Of a stretch of DNA of 64,000 nt, positions 13,383 to 21,086 are shown in pieces. The notes below the pieces were generated by a model, which ran no database searches, was not told the origin of the DNA, and saw only the letters and a program-made list of their open reading frames with translations. This DNA comes from Halopseudomonas yangmingensis (lineage in GTDB: Bacteria; Pseudomonadota; Gammaproteobacteria; Pseudomonadales; Pseudomonadaceae). The stretch covers positions 124,001 through 188,000 of the forward strand of contig NZ_FOUI01000004.1 in NCBI RefSeq assembly GCF_900114825.1. Direction: 5' to 3'. A program made the position numbers and the translations under genes. Numbering within the stretch: the stretch's first letter is position 1; the number at the start of each line of letters is the position of its first letter.

Positions 13383-13922
13383 ATGAATACAGCGTCCAGT
13401 GCGCGCATAGGCGTAGTCACCGTCAGCGACAGAGCCAGTGCCGGCGTCTACGAGGACATCTCAGGGCAAAGTATCATTGCCACCCTGAAGGATTACCTGA
13501 GTAGCGAATGGGAAGCGGTTTACCGGGTGATCCCTGACGAGCGCGAGCAGATCGAGCAAACCCTGCGCGAGCTGGCTGACCAGGATGGCTGCTGCCTGAT
13601 TGTTACCACCGGAGGTACCGGTCCGGCCGAGCGTGATGTCACCCCGGAGGCCACCGAAGCTGTCTGCGATCGCATGATGCCGGGCTTTGGCGAGCTGATG
13701 CGCAGTGAGTCCCTGAAGTACGTACCCACGGCCATTCTGTCGCGGCAGACCGCCGGACTGCGCAAAAAATGCCTGATTATCAACCTGCCGGGCAAACCTA
13801 AAGCCATTCGTCAGTGTCTGGATGCTGTCTTTCCTGCTGTACCTTATTGTATAGATCTGATGGACGGCCCTTACCTTGAATGCAATCCGGACGTGATTCA
13901 GCCCTTCAGGCCGAAAACCTGA
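13383..13922 (+). CDS. mogA: Molybdopterin adenylyltransferase MogA
   Basis: 179 residues of the MoaB/Mog fold. MogA adenylylates molybdopterin before molybdate insertion in molybdenum cofactor synthesis. Seen are IGVVTVSDRASAGVYED, the GTGP loop in TTGGTGPAERDVTPEAT, DRMMPGFGE and NLPGKPKAIRQCLD, followed by AVPYCIDLMDGPYLE, all in MogA rather than MoaB style. I chose the ATG at 13383 with an upstream AGGAAA; the reading frame extends 75 bases further but through the 16-bp hairpin. Confidence 0.9.
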   Translation: MNTASSARIGVVTVSDRASAGVYEDISGQSIIATLKDYLSSEWEAVYRVIPDEREQIEQTLRELADQDGCCLIVTTGGTGPAERDVTPEATEAVCDRMMPGFGELMRSESLKYVPTAILSRQTAGLRKKCLIINLPGKPKAIRQCLDAVFPAVPYCIDLMDGPYLECNPDVIQPFRPKT

Positions 13923-13932
13923 GCCGGGGCCG

Positions 13933-14922
13933 ATGATCTTTCTCGCCAGCCTGTTGCTCAGCCTGTGCATACTGCCAATGGCGGTATGGGGAGGCTTTGC
14001 CCTTGGTCATCGGCTACCCATGCCTCAGGCACCGCGTATGCTGGCTGCACTGTTGTGGATGCTGTTTCATGGCGTGTTGCTGGAGCGTCTTTGGGGGGGG
14101 TATTGGTTCGCGGCTTTACTGTTATGGCTCCCGGCGGTGCTGGTCTTGATGCTGTGGTGGCGCAGCATTCGCCCGCTGGGCAATCTGGACTGGGCCGACG
14201 AGTTGCAGCATATAAGCACCGGCGAGATCGACGGAGATCGCCTGCAGATCCACAATCTGCGCAACTTCGATTGGCACACCGAGCAGGACTACGAGGTGCG
14301 CTGGGAAAGTCGCGAGTACGATCTAAGTCAACTGGTCGGCGTGGATATGCTGTTGTCACGCTGGGGGCGACCTGGCATCGCTCATGTGCTTGTGTCTTTC
14401 GGTTTTACCGATGGTCGGCATTTGGCATTTACCGTCGAAGTGCGCCGCCAGCGAGGGGAGAAATTCTCCGAGATAGGCGGCTTCTTCAAACAGTTTGAAT
14501 TGTGCATTCTCGCCTGTGACGAGCGTGATGCGGTGCGCCTGCGTACCAACGTTCGCGGCGAGGACGTCAGCCTTTATCGTGTCAGGCTTAAACCGCCGGC
14601 TTGCAGGCAATTGCTGATGGCCTTTATTGAGGCCGGTAACCAGTTGGATCGCCAGCCGCGCTTCTACAATACAGTCACGGCCAATTGCACCACGCTGGTG
14701 TTCAACATGATGCGCAGGATTTTTCCCCGTCTGCCGCTGGATTTTCGGTTGTTGCTTACAGGTCACCTGCCTTCGTATGTCGAGTCGGTTGGTGGCCTGA
14801 TACCCGGTTACAGCCTTGACAGTCTCAACCGCCTTGGCCAGATAACCGCACGGGCCCACAAGGCAGATCGTGACCCTCAATTTTCCCGCTACATCCGTGA
14901 AGGGGTGCCCGGCTGGGATTGA
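13933..14922 (+). CDS. DUF4105 membrane protein
   Basis: 329 residues. Three hydrophobic segments lie in the first 80 residues (about 3-22, 35-55, 58-77), followed by a soluble domain. That domain carries the DUF4105 hallmarks: LRNFDWHTEQDYEVRWESREYDL, ISHVLVSFGFTDG-type text and a NTVTANCTTLVFNMMR block with a conserved Cys. The domain is known from the N-terminal, periplasmic part of Lnb-like lacto-N-biosidases, but its activity is unknown to me. An Asn-Cys-Thr-Thr motif with upstream His residues would fit a papain-like cysteine enzyme; this is inference only. It starts 11 bp after mogA. Confidence 0.8.
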   Translation: MIFLASLLLSLCILPMAVWGGFALGHRLPMPQAPRMLAALLWMLFHGVLLERLWGGYWFAALLLWLPAVLVLMLWWRSIRPLGNLDWADELQHISTGEIDGDRLQIHNLRNFDWHTEQDYEVRWESREYDLSQLVGVDMLLSRWGRPGIAHVLVSFGFTDGRHLAFTVEVRRQRGEKFSEIGGFFKQFELCILACDERDAVRLRTNVRGEDVSLYRVRLKPPACRQLLMAFIEAGNQLDRQPRFYNTVTANCTTLVFNMMRRIFPRLPLDFRLLLTGHLPSYVESVGGLIPGYSLDSLNRLGQITARAHKADRDPQFSRYIREGVPGWD

Positions 14923-15099
14923 TGTCTGCCTAACCCTCACGGGTGATGAAAGTGTGACTCATTTCACAGTCAAATGGTCTATGCATTGAAAGCAGCAAGG
15001 CTGGCTACACACTGCCTCCCTATTTGTTGCCGGCAAGCCGGTGGCTGTCACGGTATCGACAGTCAGCATTCCGTTTGCGACTTTTCAGAGGGTAAACCC

Positions 15100-15438
15100 A
15101 TGGGCAATAGCCAATACGCACGACATTTCAGCGACCAGGGCTTCTGGAACACCCTGAGCCGTTACGCAGGCAAGGCTGGAAGGGAAGTGGTGGAAAAGGC
15201 CCTGTGGCTGTTCTACGCTGCACGTGATCCGCGCACACCCGTCTGGGCACGTAATACCATTTACGGTGCCCTTGGTTATTTCATTCTGCCGCTGGATGCG
15301 GTGCCGGATATGTTGCCCATTGTTGGCTACAGTGATGATCTGGCGGTGATGGCGGCCGCACTGCTGGCGGTTTCCCGTTACATTGACGAACCGGTTCGTC
15401 AGCGCGCACGCACCACTGTTGGCAACTGGTTCGGTTAA
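15100..15438 (+). CDS. YkvA family protein (DUF1232)
   Basis: 112 residues. The DUF1232 core is seen as ALWLFYAARDPRTPVWARNTIYGALGYFILPLDAVPDMLPIVGYSDDLAVM, a hydrophobic hairpin with the family's IxPxDxxPD-type motif; the residues run about 36-90. Likely membrane-associated; function unknown. The start at 15100 has GAGGG eight bases upstream and matches the family length. The frame is open further upstream to 14974 but without a ribosome site or conserved sequence. Confidence 0.8.
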   Translation: MGNSQYARHFSDQGFWNTLSRYAGKAGREVVEKALWLFYAARDPRTPVWARNTIYGALGYFILPLDAVPDMLPIVGYSDDLAVMAAALLAVSRYIDEPVRQRARTTVGNWFG

Positions 15439-15566
15439 TTCAGACCTGCAGGGCAAAAAGCTGCGGTGCCGGTGTACGATTGGATTGACTGATGTCAGAA
15501 TGATGGTTTTTCTCGGTGCGCCTGATATCGCATCAGACTTGAGCCAATCAACTCTGCGGAGTGCTG

Positions 15567-16838
15567 ATGACCGACAGTCTCGACAAGGTGCTCTCGAGTG
15601 CCATGGCTCAGGCTTTTGTGCCTATGCTGGTGACCGATGCGGAGCTTTCTGCCGGCGGTCCCCACATAGTGTTTGTCAATCAGGCTTTCTGTGCCATGAC
15701 CGGCTACAGCCAAAATGAACTGCTGGGGCAATCCCCGCGAGTGCTGCAGGGGGCTGATACTGATCCGCAGGTGCTTGAGCGTCTGCGTGGTTGTTTGCAT
15801 CAAGGTGAGTACTTTCAGGGTACAGCAATCAACTATCGCAAGGATGGCAGCCCCTATTGGGTCGAGTGGAATATTTCGCCGGTACGTGATCAGCAGGGCA
15901 GGATCAGTCATTACGTATCGGTGCAGCAGGATATCAGTTCGCGCATACGCGCCGAGCGTGAGCGGGACCTGATGACGGCTGCACTGAATGCTACCGGCGC
16001 CTCGGTGATGATTACCGACGCCCAAGGGCTTATCAAACTGGTCAACCGGGCCTTTACCCGACTGACTGGCTACTTCCCTGATGAACTCATTGGCCAGACA
16101 CCCGCACTGCTGAAATCCGGGCTGCACCCGCCGCGTTTTTATGCTGGGCTCTGGCAGGCGCTGATGCGCGGCGAGCCCTTTTCCGCGACCTTTGTCAACC
16201 GGCGACGGGACGGCAGCCTCTATCACGCGTCGCAAAGCATAGCGCCTATCACTAACGAGCAGGGATGTATTACCCACTTCGTCAGCATCTGCAAGGATGT
16301 CAGCGATATGGTACGGCGTGAACACCGTTTGCGTGAACAAGCCAACAGTGACCGTTTGACCGGATTGAGCAACCGGCATGCGGGTGAAGAGGCTTTGCAT
16401 GCACTCTGGCAACAGGCGCAGTTAGAGAACGGTGAGACTTTTTCATTGATACTGGCAGATATCGACCACTTCAAATTACTGAATGACACCCATGGCCACC
16501 TGACTGGTGACCGCGTATTGCGTGCAGTTGCCCGCTGCCTGGCGGAGCATTCACGCAACGATGATATGGCGGTACGCTGGGGTGGTGAGGAGTTTCTGCT
16601 GCTGTTACCGGGCAGTGACCTGCATGCTGCACTGGCTTCGGCTGAGCGGCTGCGTATGGCTTGTCACCAGGTTGAAGATGAGCAGGCTGGTCATCCCAGT
16701 CTGTCGTTTGGTGTTGCCGAGGTGAGCGCGGGTGAAAGCATCGAGCAATTGATCGCGCGGGCCGATATGGCGCTATACAGCGCCAAGCAGTCCGGGCGCA
16801 ATCAGGTGCGCGCGGCGGTGCAGGGGCTGGAGGACTGA
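15567..16838 (+). CDS. Diguanylate cyclase with two PAS domains
   Basis: 423 residues with no membrane segment. PAS 1 (about 15-125) contains a GYSQNELLGQSPRVLQG block and a PAC-like tail; PAS 2 (about 140-250) contains GYFPDELIGQTPALLKSG. The GGDEF domain (about 265-420) has the active motif RWGGEEF, so c-di-GMP synthesis is expected. An allosteric inhibition motif RNDD (RxxD) lies exactly five residues before GGEEF. The NxxFCxxTGY style of PAS 1 resembles LOV/PAS domains but lacks the GRNCRFLQ flavin-cysteine motif, so it is probably not a blue-light LOV. The ATG at 15567 has GGAG five bases upstream; GTG at 15561 is an alternative. Confidence 0.9.
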   Translation: MTDSLDKVLSSAMAQAFVPMLVTDAELSAGGPHIVFVNQAFCAMTGYSQNELLGQSPRVLQGADTDPQVLERLRGCLHQGEYFQGTAINYRKDGSPYWVEWNISPVRDQQGRISHYVSVQQDISSRIRAERERDLMTAALNATGASVMITDAQGLIKLVNRAFTRLTGYFPDELIGQTPALLKSGLHPPRFYAGLWQALMRGEPFSATFVNRRRDGSLYHASQSIAPITNEQGCITHFVSICKDVSDMVRREHRLREQANSDRLTGLSNRHAGEEALHALWQQAQLENGETFSLILADIDHFKLLNDTHGHLTGDRVLRAVARCLAEHSRNDDMAVRWGGEEFLLLLPGSDLHAALASAERLRMACHQVEDEQAGHPSLSFGVAEVSAGESIEQLIARADMALYSAKQSGRNQVRAAVQGLED

Positions 16839-17069
16839 GTCCCGACCGAAGCCCTGCGTGTAGCTGGCTTCCTAATACCTTGGTCGCATGCCGCGTTTTT
16901 TCGACAGATTGGGTGTTTTCTTTTTTTTGACTTAAATCAGTTGGTTGGAGCATTTTTAGTGCTTTTGAACGGCGCTCCCCTCTGCCTGTCCCTACCAAAG
17001 TCGTAATCCCCCAGTGACAACCCCGGTGCTACCGTGACTCTGCGATAACTACAACAAGCGGAGATGGTT

Positions 17070-17336
17070 ATGTCACTTTCAAAAGAAGACGCTGCCCGCG
17101 GCTACTGGAGAGAAAACCTGAGATTCATGCTGATCCTTCTGGTCGTATGGTTCTCGGTGTCCTTCGGTGCCGGTGTTCTGTTCGTCGATGCCCTCGACAA
17201 CATTCGGTTCTTCGGTTTCCCGTTGGGCTTCTGGTTTGCTCAGCAGGGCTCGATCTACACCTTCGTGGTGCTCATCTTCGTCTATGTGTGGAAGATGAAC
17301 AGGCTCGATCGCAAATACGACTTCCACGAAGAATAA
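17070..17336 (+). CDS. DUF4212 small subunit of sodium:solute symporter
   Basis: 88 residues with two membrane helices (about 20-42 and 53-77) and conserved AARGYWRENLRFMLILLVVWF and FGFPLGFWFAQQGS text. DUF4212 proteins are encoded directly upstream of VC_2705-type solute:sodium symporters and are taken to be their small subunit. ATG at 17070 is favoured because GGAG lies six bases upstream; the ATG at 17064 overlaps that site. An 18-bp gap to the large subunit indicates one operon. Confidence 0.9.
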   Translation: MSLSKEDAARGYWRENLRFMLILLVVWFSVSFGAGVLFVDALDNIRFFGFPLGFWFAQQGSIYTFVVLIFVYVWKMNRLDRKYDFHEE

Positions 17337-17354
17337 GGCGCGAGGAGCACTGCA

Positions 17355-19124
17355 ATGGAAACCCAAACCCTGATCTATCTGTTTGTCGGCGCGACCTTCG
17401 CGCTGTACATCGGCATCGCCATCTGGTCGCGTGCCGGCAGTACCAGTGAGTACTACGTGGCCAGCAAGGGCGTTCACCCGATTGCCAATGGCATGGCCAC
17501 TGGCGCCGACTGGATGTCGGCTGCATCCTTCATTTCCATGGCCGGTATCATTTCCTTTATCGGCCGGGACGGTGGTTACTACCTGATGGGCTGGACTGGC
17601 GGCTATGTACTGCTGGCCATGTGTCTGGCACCTTACCTGCGCAAGTTCGGCAAGTTCACCGTGCCGGAGTTCGTTGGTGAACGCTATTACTCGCAGACTG
17701 CGCGGGTGGTGGCAGTGATCTGTGTGATCTTCATTTCCTTCACCTACGTGGCAGGGCAGATGCGCGGCGTTGGCATCGTGTTCTCGCGTTACCTGGAAGT
17801 GGACATCAATACCGGCGTAGTGATCGGTATGGCCATCGTGTTCTTCTACGCCGTGCTGGGCGGCATGAAGGGCATCACCTACACCCAGGTGGCGCAGTAT
17901 TGCGTGATGATCTTTGCCTACATGGTACCGGCCATCTACATTTCGCTGCTGATCACCGGCAACCCGATCCCGCAGCTGGGCTTTGGCTCAACCGATCCGG
18001 CCACCGGCCTGTCGGTACTGGAAAAGCTGGATGGCCTGGGCGCCGAACTGGGTTTTGCCCAGTACACCGATGGCAGCAAATCGACGATTGACGTGTTCTT
18101 TATCACCATGGCGCTGATGGTCGGTACCGCTGGTCTGCCGCACGTGATTGTACGCTTCTTCACCACCCCGACCGTGCGTGATGCGCGCAAGTCGGCCGGC
18201 TATGCACTGCTGTTTATCGCCATCCTCTACACCACTGCACCGGCTGTGGCTGCCTTTGCCCGTACCAACCTGCTGACCAGCATTCCCAATGTGTCGTTCA
18301 GTGAAGTGCCGGACTGGTTCAAGACCTGGGAAACCGCTGGTCTGGTGGCCTGGCAGGACAAGAATGGTGACGGCGTGATCCAGTACGCCCCGGGCGCACC
18401 CTTTGCCGGTGCCCCGAAATTCGCTGCCGAGCAGGGCGAGCATGGCGAGCGGGTAGTCACCAATGCTCCGACTGCCAATGCCAACGAGCTGTATGTGGAT
18501 CGCGACATTATCGTGCTGGCCAACCCGGAAATCGCCAATCTGCCGGGCTGGGTGGTGGCATTGATTGCTGCCGGTGGTCTGGCGGCAGCACTGTCGACCG
18601 CGGCTGGCCTGTTGCTGGTAATTTCCACCTCGGTATCGCATGACCTGTTGAAGAGCAATATCGCGCCGAATATCAGCGAGAAACAGGAGTTGCTGGCGGC
18701 GCGACTGGCAGCGGGGGTAGCCATCGTGATTGCCGGCATCTTCGGCATCTATCCGCCGGCCTTCGTGGCGCAGGTGGTGGCCTTTGCCTTCGGTCTGGCA
18801 GCCGCCTCGTTCTTCCCGGTGATCGTGCTTGGCATCTTCTCCAAGCGCATGAACAAGGAAGGCGCGATTGCCGGCATGCTGGTCGGTCTGATCTTCACCT
18901 TCAGCTACATTGTGTTCTTCAAGTTCATCAGCCCCGAGCTGGATAATGCGGAACACTGGTGGTTCGGTGTCTCGCCGGAAGGCATCGGCACCCTCGGCAT
19001 GATTTTCAACTTCATGGCGGCGATTCTGGTGTCCACCGTAACCAAGGCCCCGCCGGTGCATATCCAGCACCTGATTGAGGACATTCGTGTCCCGCGCGGA
19101 GCCGGCGCCGCTGTCGCCCACTAA
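17355..19124 (+). CDS. Sodium:solute symporter, VC_2705 / ActP-like
   Basis: 589 residues of the solute:sodium symporter family with about 13 membrane helices. Seen are WSRAGSTSEYYVASKGVHPIANGMATGADWMSAASFISMAG at the N-terminus and GGLAAALSTAAGLLLVISTSVSHDL in the second half, both diagnostic of the ActP-like group. A loop near residues 330-380 carries DKNGDGVIQY, an EF-hand-like calcium pattern, which is characteristic of an inserted extracytoplasmic segment in this branch. Likely substrates are acetate or another short monocarboxylate; the exact one cannot be told. Paired with the DUF4212 subunit. Confidence 0.88.
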   Translation: METQTLIYLFVGATFALYIGIAIWSRAGSTSEYYVASKGVHPIANGMATGADWMSAASFISMAGIISFIGRDGGYYLMGWTGGYVLLAMCLAPYLRKFGKFTVPEFVGERYYSQTARVVAVICVIFISFTYVAGQMRGVGIVFSRYLEVDINTGVVIGMAIVFFYAVLGGMKGITYTQVAQYCVMIFAYMVPAIYISLLITGNPIPQLGFGSTDPATGLSVLEKLDGLGAELGFAQYTDGSKSTIDVFFITMALMVGTAGLPHVIVRFFTTPTVRDARKSAGYALLFIAILYTTAPAVAAFARTNLLTSIPNVSFSEVPDWFKTWETAGLVAWQDKNGDGVIQYAPGAPFAGAPKFAAEQGEHGERVVTNAPTANANELYVDRDIIVLANPEIANLPGWVVALIAAGGLAAALSTAAGLLLVISTSVSHDLLKSNIAPNISEKQELLAARLAAGVAIVIAGIFGIYPPAFVAQVVAFAFGLAAASFFPVIVLGIFSKRMNKEGAIAGMLVGLIFTFSYIVFFKFISPELDNAEHWWFGVSPEGIGTLGMIFNFMAAILVSTVTKAPPVHIQHLIEDIRVPRGAGAAVAH

Positions 19125-19143
19125 GCGGCGGTCGCTGACAACC

Positions 19144-19171
19144 AACAACCCCGGCATTTGCCGGGGTTGTT
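19144..19171 (+). terminator. Hairpin terminator after the symporter gene
   Basis: A 13-bp perfect stem, 19144-19156 with 19159-19171 around a TT loop, lies 20 bases after the symporter stop. It has a short mixed T tract (GTTTGG) downstream, so termination may be incomplete. Confidence 0.7.
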
Positions 19172-19226
19172 GCGTTTGGACAACTGCAGATCCATGCCTG
19201 CGGAGACGATTAACCTGCCTCTCTCT

Positions 19227-19369
19227 CGTCATTCCTGCGCAAGCGTGAATCTATGCGATTACGTCATTCCTGTGCAGATCTGAATCCAGCCGGTCACGTC
19301 ATTCCCGCGAAGGCGGGAATTCAGGGAGTGACGGGGCTGCACTGGATCCCCGCCTGCGCGGGGATGACG
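19227..19369. repeat. Array A: two degenerate units plus a paired inverted (REPIN-like) element
   Basis: Units start at 19227, 19262 and 19297, exactly 35 bp apart; each starts CGTCATTCC. The third is intact: the arm at 19297-19324 has the pattern ATTCCC-N8-GGGAAT. A 17-base spacer (19325-19341) follows, then an inverted copy at 19342-19369 with ATCCCC-N8-GGGGAT. The whole 73-bp arm-spacer-arm unit can fold on itself. The arm pattern equals the 20-bp dRS3 repeat of Neisseria. Together with arrays B and C it accounts for most of the 550 bp between the symporter gene and the GIY-YIG gene. Confidence 0.88.
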
Positions 19370-19499
19370 GGTGTGAATGGTGGCGGCGTCGGCGCTTGAG
19401 CCGGACTTTTACCCGCGGGGATGGCGGTTCCTCACAGGTATCTGCACTTTGCCTGCGATATGGATACCAGGCCTGAGAGGCTGAACGCTGCTTCTTACT

Positions 19500-19597
19500 G
19501 GTAATTCCCGCGCAGGCATGCACCCGTGCGATTACGTCATTCCTGCCCAGACATGCGCCCAGCCGGTCACGTCATTCCCGCCTGCGCGGGAATGACG
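19500..19597. repeat. Array B: two degenerate units plus a collapsed palindrome
   Basis: Units start at 19500, 19535 and 19570, again 35 bp apart. The third is a perfect palindrome, 19570-19581 with 19586-19597 around CTGC. It looks like a 73-bp paired element from which the middle was lost. The sequence after it (19595-19660) resembles the sequence after array A (19367-19431), sharing GGCGGC, GCTTGA, ACTTTT and CCCGCGGGGATGG blocks in the same order. Arrays A and B therefore look like diverged direct copies of a unit of about 200 bp. The 3' end of the GIY-YIG gene is only 15 bp further. Confidence 0.82.
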
Positions 19598-19674
19598 GGT
19601 TTGTATGGTTGGCGGCATCAGTGCTTGAACTGAACTTTTGCCCGCGGGGATGGTGGTTGGCATGTCCTTTGGAA

Positions 19675-19965
19675 TTATCGGCAAATATCTGCCCACAGGT
19701 CGCGCCAGTCCGGATTATGTTGCTCAATCAGCCGAAGCTTCCATTGCCGATTCCATTTCTTGATAGCCTTTTCGCGCTGGATTGCCGTTTCCATGTTTGT
19801 GTGGGGTTCAAACCACACCAGCATTTTCAGATCGTAGCGGCTGCTGAAGCCCTCGATGATGCCCTCCCGATGCTGCCAGACCCGTTGCGGCAGATTCGAG
19901 GTGACCCCGGTGTAGAGGGTACCGTTGCGCCTGTTGCTGATGATATATACGCAGGGCTGTTTCAT
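19675..19965 (-). CDS. GIY-YIG nuclease family protein (COG2827-like)
   Basis: 96 residues, one domain. It begins MKQPCVYIISNRRNGTLYTG, with the two halves of the GIY-YIG core as VYI and YTG. The catalytic Arg lies in VTSNLPQRVWQH and the metal-binding Glu in the later helix (ETAIQREKAIKKWNR). The tail RLIEQHNPDWRDLW is typical of the small YhbQ/COG2827 group, which may cut or nick DNA; no biological role is settled. It has no recognisable Shine-Dalgarno and no operon partner. It is flanked on both sides by the palindromic repeats described here, which suggests a link between the nuclease and the repeats. Confidence 0.88.
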   Translation of the reverse strand: MKQPCVYIISNRRNGTLYTGVTSNLPQRVWQHREGIIEGFSSRYDLKMLVWFEPHTNMETAIQREKAIKKWNRQWKLRLIEQHNPDWRDLWADICR

Positions 19966-20050
19966 TGGGCTGGTTTGGTTGAGGCTGAAGACTGGCTATA
20001 GGCTGGATTGGGCAGGCGGGGCAGAGTTGTTCTGGTTTCTGTGACGTCGT

Positions 20051-20158
20051 ACGCATTTCTGCGCAGGTCTGAATCCATACATTCACGTCATTCCCGCGAA
20101 GGCGGGAATCCAGGGAGTGACGGGGCTGCACTGGATCCCCGCCTTCGCGGGGATGACG
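20051..20158. repeat. Array C: degenerate unit plus a paired inverted (REPIN-like) element
   Basis: A degenerate unit starts at 20051 and the intact arm 35 bp later at 20086-20113. The spacer 20114-20130 is identical to the 17-base spacer of array A, and the inverted arm is 20131-20158. The two arms differ from perfect complementarity at two positions, which turn ATTCCC/GGGAAT into ATCCCC/GGGGAT. Lies upstream of the GIY-YIG start. The 352-bp stretch 19966-20317 holds this array, two single arms, a minus-strand terminator and no gene. Confidence 0.88.
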
Positions 20159-20191
20159 GTGGTGCGGTCGGCGAGTCGATGGGTTTACTTC

Positions 20192-20219
20192 GTGGATCCC
20201 TGTCTGCGCGGGAATGACG
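20192..20219. repeat. Single right-type repeat arm
   Basis: A 28-bp copy of the inverted arm (GGATCCC...GGGAATGACG), oriented like the right arm of array C and 33 bp beyond it, with no left partner. Confidence 0.75.
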
Positions 20220-20221
20220 GG

Positions 20222-20247
20222 CATAAAAAGCCGCCATGTGGCGGGGG
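20222..20247 (-). terminator. Minus-strand terminator downstream of lpxH
   Basis: Read on the minus strand, a CCGCC/GGCGG stem with a four-base loop is followed by C and five T residues. It lies about 70 bases after the lpxH stop. The stem is short, so it is a weak but properly placed intrinsic terminator. Confidence 0.55.
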
Positions 20248-20250
20248 CTG

Positions 20251-20278
20251 GTGGATTCCCGTCTGTGCGGGGATGACC
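20251..20278. repeat. Second single right-type repeat arm
   Basis: Another 28-bp diverged arm (GGATTCCC...GGGGATGACC) in the same orientation as 20192-20219. It is the last member of the island before lpxH. Confidence 0.65.
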
Positions 20279-20317
20279 GGGTGTTTCTGGATTAGGCTGT
20301 GGGGATTCGGAGGCTGC

Positions 20318-21079
20318 TTAGGTCAGGGCTTCCGGGTAGCCTGGGTCGGGTGTGGCAAGCAGCGGCGTGGCCTGCTGCTGCAGTCCGTCGGCATCTGCCC
20401 AGAGTGCCCAGGCCTGCTTGTCCCAGTCGCCGAGAACCCAGCGTTCGGCGGGTTGGCCGTCGATCACCAGCGGGTGCCGGGCAGGGCGGTGGGTGTGGCC
20501 GTGGATCAGGCGCTTGACCTTGAATTTACGCATCATCTCGACCACCTTGCCGGGGTTGGCGTCGGTGATCTCGCTGGATTTCAGCCGGGTACGCTGGCTG
20601 CTTTCAGCGCGCAGCTTGCGACCGATGTTTTCCCGGGTGCGACGTGGCAGGTTGCGCAGGATCAGCCGGCTCAGCGGGTTGCGCAGCAGGCGGCGCATGC
20701 GCATGTAGTCGAGGTCATCAATGCACAGGCTGTCGCCGTGCATCAGCAGCGTCGGCTCGCCGTTCAGCCTGATCACGCAGGGATCGGGCAGCAGCTGGCA
20801 GCGCGCCTCGCGGCAAAAGCGCCGACCCAGCAGAAAGTCGCGGTTGCCATGCATGACAAAGGTCTTGCCACCGCGTTCGGCGCGGGCGGCGAGGGCAGCG
20901 ATCACCTGTTGCGAGAGGCCGTCGGTGGCATCGTCACCCAGCCACACCTCGAAGAAATCGCCCAGGATATACAGGTGTTCGGCGCTGTCCGCCGGGCCTT
21001 CGAGCAGCTGCAAAAACGCCCGGGTAATATCCGGGCGTTGCTGTTCCAGGTGCAGGTCCGAAATGAACAGACTGCGCAT
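20318..21079 (-). CDS. lpxH: UDP-2,3-diacylglucosamine diphosphatase LpxH
   Basis: 253 residues of the calcineurin-like metallophosphatase fold. The metal ligands are complete: [31 protein letters not shown] and HGHTHRP. LpxH hydrolyses UDP-2,3-diacylglucosamine to lipid X and UMP in lipid A synthesis at the inner face of the membrane. It follows ppiB by 7 bp on the same strand, and ppiB-lpxH beside glnS-cysS is the order known in Pseudomonas. Confidence 0.96.
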   Translation of the reverse strand: MRSLFISDLHLEQQRPDITRAFLQLLEGPADSAEHLYILGDFFEVWLGDDATDGLSQQVIAALAARAERGGKTFVMHGNRDFLLGRRFCREARCQLLPDPCVIRLNGEPTLLMHGDSLCIDDLDYMRMRRLLRNPLSRLILRNLPRRTRENIGRKLRAESSQRTRLKSSEITDANPGKVVEMMRKFKVKRLIHGHTHRPARHPLVIDGQPAERWVLGDWDKQAWALWADADGLQQQATPLLATPDPGYPEALT

Positions 21080-21086
21080 CGGCGGC

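Noticed and set aside
19227..19604. CRISPR array
   Set aside because: The units are evenly spaced at 35 bp but are diverged palindromic units without unique spacers, only three per array, and no cas genes are near.
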